Of a stretch of 64,000 bases of DNA, positions 59,426 to 64,000 are shown one piece after another. The stretch comes from Desulfatibacillum alkenivorans DSM 16219 (GTDB lineage: Bacteria; Desulfobacterota; Desulfobacteria; Desulfobacterales; Desulfatibacillaceae). The stretch covers positions 60,334-124,333 of the forward strand of contig NZ_FQZU01000011.1 of NCBI RefSeq assembly GCF_900142135.1. The letters run 5' to 3'. Position 1 is the stretch's first letter. The number at the start of each line of letters is the position of its first letter. The notes below the pieces were generated by a model. It did no database searches, was not told the origin of the DNA, and saw only the letters and a program-made list of their open reading frames with translations. A program made the position numbers and the translations under genes.

Positions 59426-62002
59426 CTAGTTTTCGGGATTCAGGACGGCGTTGACCACCCGGCCCAGGGCGCTGCGGGTTATGGGCTTATGGAGGATATC
59501 CTTGATGTTGGGAGACTCAGAGGCTTTTCCTGAAATTCCGTCTCCCAGGCCGGAACTTAGGATGAACGGCAGGTCCGGGTTGAGTTCCGCCGCCTTCTTG
59601 GCAAGTTCCACGCCAGTCAGGTTGGGCATGGTGAGGTCGGAAATCACCAGGGCGAATTTTTGGGGGGCGGCTTGAATCAATTCCAGGGCGGTGAGGCTGT
59701 CGCTCACGGCAGTGGGAACGTAATCCAGGTTTTTGAGCATTTGGCTCAGCATGTTGGCGACCGTGCCCTCATCGTCCACCACCAGAACTTCCTGCCCGTT
59801 TCCTTTTGCGGGCTGGCTGGACGAAGCTGCTGCAGCGCTCGGCAGCTTTTCCATGCAGGGCAGATAGACGTTGAAAACCGTACCCGCATCGATTTTGCTT
59901 TCCACGGAAATTCGGCCTCCCAGTTGGTTGAGGATGCCTATGACGGTTGACAGGCCCAGGCCGGTCCCTTCCCCCCTTTTTTTTGTGGTGAAGTAGGGAT
60001 CGAAAATCCTGTCCATGGTTTCCTTGTCCATGCCTTGTCCCGTATCCTGCACTTTCAAATGGAGATAATACATGCCGTTTGCGTCTGATTCCTCCAGGTC
60101 GGGAAAAAGATCCGTGCGTCTTTTCTGCTTCAGGCTGATGGTCAGTTCGCCGCCTTTTTCCTGCATGGCGTAATAGGCGTTGGTGGACAAGTTCATGATG
60201 ATCTGGTGAATCTGGGTGGGGTCCGCCAACACCGGCAGGCAATTGGTCTGGATGTCCTGCTTAATATTGATCGTGGAGGGGATGGAGGCTCGCACGAATT
60301 TGACGGCTTCCTTTAGAATAGCGGCCACATGGACGGGCATTCGCTCGGCGTCGGCCTGCCTGCTGAAGGTCAGAATATGGCCCACCAGGTCCGAGGCCCT
60401 TAGGGCGGCTTCGTATATGGCCTGGGCGCTCTCCCGGTTTCGCGTGTCATCGGGCAGGTTTTCTGCAAGCATCTGGGAAAAGCCCAGAATGGGCGTCAGG
60501 ATGTTGTTGAAATCGTGGGCGATGCCTCCGGCCAGGGTTCCGATGGCTTCCAGTTTTTGCGCCTGTCTTAGCTGCCTTTCCGTGTTGTGCTTATCAGACT
60601 CCAGGACTTTGATTTCCGTGACGTCCTGGACCGTGCCGATGGATTTTGTATGATTTCCATCGGCGTCAAACTCGTGGACGCATTTTGAGTGCACGTATTT
60701 GACTTCTCCGTCGGAAAGCACGTAGCGGTGGGTCATGTCGTACTCGGTGCGGGATTTGACGGACTTGCCGAATTCATTGAGAACGGTCTGCAGGTCTTCC
60801 GGGTGGATCAGACGTTTCACATCATCAAAGTCAAGCGTCAGGTTTTTGGGAATCTTCAGAATATCGGCCAGGCCTTCGGAGTATTCATAGGTCATGGTGG
60901 TGATGTCCTGCTCCCAGTGGCCGACCTTGGCGATCAGCTGGGCCTGGCGATGCAGCCTTTCGCTGCTGTTCAGGGCGTTTAAAGCCTGCCGGACGTTCGT
61001 GACGTTCTCGATAATGCCGTCTACGTATATGTTGTTTTCGTCTTCGATCATGTTCATGGTTACGGAGCCGAAAATAATTGCGCCGTCCTTTTTCCTAAGC
61101 GCGGCTTCCACTCCCACAATAACGCCTTCGGCTTTAATCCGTTTGATGAGTTCGCGTCTTTGCCCGTTGTCTGAAAAAATGTCCGAAACAGGAATTTTCA
61201 GTAATTCCAATTCCGAGTCGTATCCCAGCATGGCGGCGGCGGCTTTGTTGACCATGAGCAGCCTGCCCTGGCCTTCGATGGACGCCCGGAAAATTCCCAC
61301 GGGCAGGTTCTCCATAAGAGTGCGGTACCGGTGATCCATGCTTGCCAGCTTTTTTTCCGTGCGGCTCTTTTCCGTGATGTCCCGGCCCACGGCGATGAAA
61401 ACGTCCTTGCCGTCCCCTTCCCGGGTGAGGGCGCTGAGATGCCAGGCCAGCAGCCTTTCTCCTTGCGAGGTCTTGACGATTTTTTCAAAATAGGCAGGTT
61501 GGGAAGGATCGACGGTCTTGTTAAAAACCTCGTAGGGAAGAAAAGACTCCCCTTTTTGGTCCAGAATGGAAAGCAAGGGGCGCCCTAAAACATCCGCTTC
61601 GGGCTTTCCAATCATCCGGCAGAACGAGGGGCTGGCGAACCGGATTTTCAGGTCCGGGTCCATTTTAAGAATCAACTCGCTCTGGTTTTCCACAATCAGC
61701 CGGTATTTGCTCTCGCTTTCCTTGATCTCATTTGTGGCGATCATGTTCATAAGGGCGTAAAACACAAAAGCCCACCACATGGGAATGAGAGCGCCTTCAA
61801 AGTTTTCGAAGGCCTCCAGGCGTCCTGTTATTCCCGCCCATTTCACGAAGATGCAAAAATAGTAGACGCCCATGAACAGGATCAGCCCGCCTAAAAGCAG
61901 CTTTTGATCCCGCATGAGAGGGCTGTTTTTGCTTTTGCCGATGAGAATGGCCATGGCAAGGCAGCAAAATCCCAGAGAGAAGGCGTCAATTATTGCAATC
62001 AT
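59426..62002 (-). CDS. Membrane hybrid histidine kinase (TM-PAS repeats-HisKA-HATPase-receiver)
   Basis: This is an 858-residue sensor. Two to three transmembrane segments lie in residues 1-95. PAS-like modules follow (ESESKYRLIVENQSELI near 115, MDHRYRTLMENLPVGIF near 225, and a third near 350 with WEQDITTMTYEYSEGL). HisKA GGIAHDFNNILTPILGFSQM puts the phospho-His near residue 495. HATPase has TGQGMDKETMDRIFDPYFTT and GTGLGLSTV. The receiver has VVDDEGTVANM and the Asp in LVISDLTMPN near 787. It overlaps a small membrane protein gene by ATGA. No DNA-binding output is present; signal unknown. Confidence 0.9.
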   Translation of the reverse strand: MIAIIDAFSLGFCCLAMAILIGKSKNSPLMRDQKLLLGGLILFMGVYYFCIFVKWAGITGRLEAFENFEGALIPMWWAFVFYALMNMIATNEIKESESKYRLIVENQSELILKMDPDLKIRFASPSFCRMIGKPEADVLGRPLLSILDQKGESFLPYEVFNKTVDPSQPAYFEKIVKTSQGERLLAWHLSALTREGDGKDVFIAVGRDITEKSRTEKKLASMDHRYRTLMENLPVGIFRASIEGQGRLLMVNKAAAAMLGYDSELELLKIPVSDIFSDNGQRRELIKRIKAEGVIVGVEAALRKKDGAIIFGSVTMNMIEDENNIYVDGIIENVTNVRQALNALNSSERLHRQAQLIAKVGHWEQDITTMTYEYSEGLADILKIPKNLTLDFDDVKRLIHPEDLQTVLNEFGKSVKSRTEYDMTHRYVLSDGEVKYVHSKCVHEFDADGNHTKSIGTVQDVTEIKVLESDKHNTERQLRQAQKLEAIGTLAGGIAHDFNNILTPILGFSQMLAENLPDDTRNRESAQAIYEAALRASDLVGHILTFSRQADAERMPVHVAAILKEAVKFVRASIPSTINIKQDIQTNCLPVLADPTQIHQIIMNLSTNAYYAMQEKGGELTISLKQKRRTDLFPDLEESDANGMYYLHLKVQDTGQGMDKETMDRIFDPYFTTKKRGEGTGLGLSTVIGILNQLGGRISVESKIDAGTVFNVYLPCMEKLPSAAAASSSQPAKGNGQEVLVVDDEGTVANMLSQMLKNLDYVPTAVSDSLTALELIQAAPQKFALVISDLTMPNLTGVELAKKAAELNPDLPFILSSGLGDGISGKASESPNIKDILHKPITRSALGRVVNAVLNPEN

Positions 62003-62283
62003 TGCGATCCTGCGCCTCCCTCGAAATGTTTAAAAAAGCTCCACAACCAGAATGTCAGGAGTACGGCGCTGGTCATATAAAGCAGATGCTCCATCAAATT
62101 AAAGAGGTCGGGAAGCAGGTATCCTTCGCATATTGTGGCTACAGTCGCCGCAAAGAATGCAACAAAACTTAATAATAATGATGTGTTATGCGGGATCTTG
62201 CGGAGCCTCTCATAGGTCGTCAAAAGCCGGATAAGGATAGCCAGGCCAAGAACCAGCATGATGAGTTCATTCTCTTCCAGCAT
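61999..62283 (-). CDS. Small three-helix membrane protein upstream of a hybrid kinase
   Basis: This protein of about 94 residues has three predicted transmembrane segments (IMLVLGLAILIRLL, SLLLSFVAFFAATVATI, LLYMTSAVLLTFWLWSFF). It is not a recognised family. The last four bases overlap the kinase start (ATGA), so the two are translated together and the protein may complete or modulate the kinase's short membrane domain. The start is uncertain: ATG 62283 or 62319. Confidence 0.65.
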   Translation of the reverse strand: MLEENELIMLVLGLAILIRLLTTYERLRKIPHNTSLLLSFVAFFAATVATICEGYLLPDLFNLMEHLLYMTSAVLLTFWLWSFFKHFEGGAGSQ

Positions 62284-62522
62284 ATTTTCAACCCGCCGCC
62301 CGCTAAAACCGCATTGCATTGGTCGCGCAATTATGGTTTTCTACATGAGCGTGTAGACAAAATATGGATTTCTGTTGACATACCGGTTATAGGTCTTTTT
62401 TAGATGAACGTGACGAATATCCCGTATCGGGACGACCCTCAAAACATGCAAAACCCGGACCAAAAAATATGCCTGCACCTGTGCAGTTCCTGAAAAGATC
62501 GCCTGAAGGCGTTACGCTTTCA

Positions 62523-64000
62523 ATGCGCCTGCCATGGCCCCTGTGTTTCGCCTTGGTTTTCATCTGTTTTTGCGGATGCATAAAAGCAGGGCCGGATTAT
62601 CAATCAGGATCTGGCGCTGCCGCCGCGCCCGGCTCATATGTCAACCAAGAGTCATTAAGTCTCGAAAAATCGGAAAAAGCCTCTCATCCCGATTCCTGGT
62701 GGACCGGTTTCAACAACCCCGAATTGGACGCCCTGGTGGAGGAGGCCCTGGCGAACAATCCGGACATCCGGGCCGCGGCTGCCAGGGTTTTGGAGTACCG
62801 GGCCGTTTTGGCCCAGGCCCGGGCCGGGCTTTTTCCTTCGCTTAGCCTGTCCGGCGAGGGTTCCTGGTCGGAGGGGACTTCCACCACGTCCACGCCGGTC
62901 CTCACTTCTCAGGGCATTTCCTATGTAACGCGTCAGAGGGACGTACACTCCACCAGCCTGGATCTGACGGCGGCGGCCAGCTATGAGTTGGACCTGTGGG
63001 GCAGGATAGCCCGGTCCAATGAGGCGGCCCGGGCGGATCTTCTGGCCGTGGAGGAAAACGCCCGGACTGTGGCTCAGACCATAGCCGCGGAAACGGTGAG
63101 CGCTTATCTGGAAATCGAAAACCTGCGCCGCCTTATTGCCGTCACCCAGCAGAGCATCGAGGATTTCAAACGCAACCTTTCCTTTATCCGAAGAAGGTAC
63201 GAAGGCGGCATCGCCTCGGTTTTGGACCTGAGGCAGGCTCGCCGGCTGCTGGCGCAGGCGGAATCGCTGTTGCCTCCCTTGCGGACGGACATGAAGGCCA
63301 GGGCCGCGGCCTTGGCCGTCCTGGCGGGAAAATACCCCAACCTGGAGTTCACCCGGGAAATCCCGGAAGACTATTACAAGGCCCTGCCTCCGGTTCCGCC
63401 GGGCATTCCTTCGGACCTGCTTTTGCGCAGGCCGGACTTGCGCCAGGCCGAGGCCGGGCTTCAGGCCGCCAGCGCCCGCATAGGCGTTGCGAGAGCGGCC
63501 AGGTTTCCAAGCATCAGCCTGACGGGCGCCTTGGGAACTTCCAGCCCGGATCTGGAGGATTTGTTCAGCCCGGAAAACCGATTTTGGAATCTGGCCGCCG
63601 GCTTGCTGGCGCCCATTTACGACGCCGGAGAATTGAAAGCCGCCGAAGAGGCGGCGCGGGCGCGATTCGCCCAGCAGGAGGCCGCTTACGCCAAAACCGT
63701 GCTGAACGCATTCGCCGAAGTGGAAAGCGCCTTGGCGGCCCAGACGGAGCAACGGGAATATCGCGAGCTTCTATTGAAACTGGTGGAAGAATCCGCCGCA
63801 ACCAGGGAAACGGCGCAAAGCCGGTACGAGCAGGGTTTGTCCACCTATCTGGACGTGTTGGACGCCCAGCAGGCCTTGTATTCGGCCCAGCAAACCCTGG
63901 TGAACTCCGAGCTCGCCATTTATCTTAATCGTGTAACCCTATACCGGGCTTTGGGCGGAGGTTGGCCTGCGTCCGAAAAGAATCCAAAGGGAAGCGAGTC
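62523..64000 (+). CDS. TolC/NodT-family outer-membrane efflux lipoprotein (runs off the window)
   Basis: At least 492 residues, with no stop before the end of the window. The N-terminus is a lipoprotein signal (MRLPWPLCFALVFICFCGC), so the mature protein is anchored at Cys19. DSWWTGFNNPELDALVEEAL, SYELDLWGRIARSNEA, RRYEGGIASVLDLRQA, DLLLRRPDLRQAEAGL and RYEQGLSTYLDVLDAQQAL are hallmarks of NodT-type outer-membrane factors of RND efflux systems. The partner membrane-fusion and RND genes presumably follow beyond the edge. ATG at 62523 gives the clean signal peptide; ATG at 62469 is an alternative. It is divergent from the kinase operon. Confidence 0.9.
   Translation, partial: MRLPWPLCFALVFICFCGCIKAGPDYQSGSGAAAAPGSYVNQESLSLEKSEKASHPDSWWTGFNNPELDALVEEALANNPDIRAAAARVLEYRAVLAQARAGLFPSLSLSGEGSWSEGTSTTSTPVLTSQGISYVTRQRDVHSTSLDLTAAASYELDLWGRIARSNEAARADLLAVEENARTVAQTIAAETVSAYLEIENLRRLIAVTQQSIEDFKRNLSFIRRRYEGGIASVLDLRQARRLLAQAESLLPPLRTDMKARAAALAVLAGKYPNLEFTREIPEDYYKALPPVPPGIPSDLLLRRPDLRQAEAGLQAASARIGVARAARFPSISLTGALGTSSPDLEDLFSPENRFWNLAAGLLAPIYDAGELKAAEEAARARFAQQEAAYAKTVLNAFAEVESALAAQTEQREYRELLLKLVEESAATRETAQSRYEQGLSTYLDVLDAQQALYSAQQTLVNSELAIYLNRVTLYRALGGGWPASEKNPKGSE

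Overview
The window looks like chromosomal DNA of a strict-anaerobe, sulfate-reducer-type deltaproteobacterium (Desulfobacterota). It is fairly GC-rich, carries a complete classical menaquinone gene set, acyl-CoA and thiamine-diphosphate (ThDP) enzymes, large PAS-type hybrid histidine kinases, and many short palindromic intergenic repeats. The repeat style resembles Desulfatibacillum-like genomes; that placement is inference, and no rRNA or tRNA gene was seen to confirm it.

Layout. 0-5 kb: a small coiled-coil protein, a PlsC-like acyltransferase, a TauE/SafE exporter, a secreted cysteine-containing protein and a lipoprotein amidohydrolase. 5-6.4 kb: a non-coding island of four repeat families. 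6.4-11.6 kb: a TetR-controlled operon (SDR, ThDP enzyme, BASS-type transporter, SDR). 12.3-14.1 kb: a sulfoacetaldehyde acetyltransferase (xsc). 14.1-15.7 kb: an MFS exporter with a ribbon-helix-helix-like partner. 15.9-25.1 kb: menF-menD-menB-menA-menC-menE-menH, interrupted twice by repeats. 25.2-28.4 kb: HD-domain protein, acyl-CoA dehydrogenase and esterase. 28.6-32.8 kb: a tightly overlapped operon of a SpeD-like protein, a GNAT/FemAB-like protein, an ATP-grasp ligase and a PLP decarboxylase. This is the best candidate for an undescribed biosynthetic system. 33.3-36.6 kb: sigma-54 activator, rluB-like gene and argJ. 36.7-39.5 kb: a DPPR-synthase-like UbiA protein with a DprE1-like oxidase, and a DUF6210-like protein. 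39.5-42.6 kb: hybrid kinase. 42.9-50.0 kb: phoB-phoR and pstSCAB-phoU, with recognisable PHO boxes. 50.3-59.3 kb: one aromatic operon, aroF-trpEGDCFBA-aroB, led by a Trp-rich leader peptide and attenuator. 59.4-62.3 kb: a second hybrid kinase with a small membrane partner. 62.5 kb to the end: a TolC/NodT-type outer-membrane lipoprotein that runs off the edge.

How the genes work together. The aromatic operon begins and ends with the first two shikimate-pathway enzymes, so Trp-dependent attenuation would set both chorismate supply and tryptophan synthesis. The men genes draw on the same chorismate to make the anaerobic respiratory quinone. PhoB-PhoR should control the Pst phosphate transporter through 11-bp-spaced direct repeats found before phoB and pstS. 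The four-gene SpeD/GNAT/ATP-grasp/decarboxylase operon has the enzyme content of a small-molecule or conjugate pathway whose product cannot be read from sequence.
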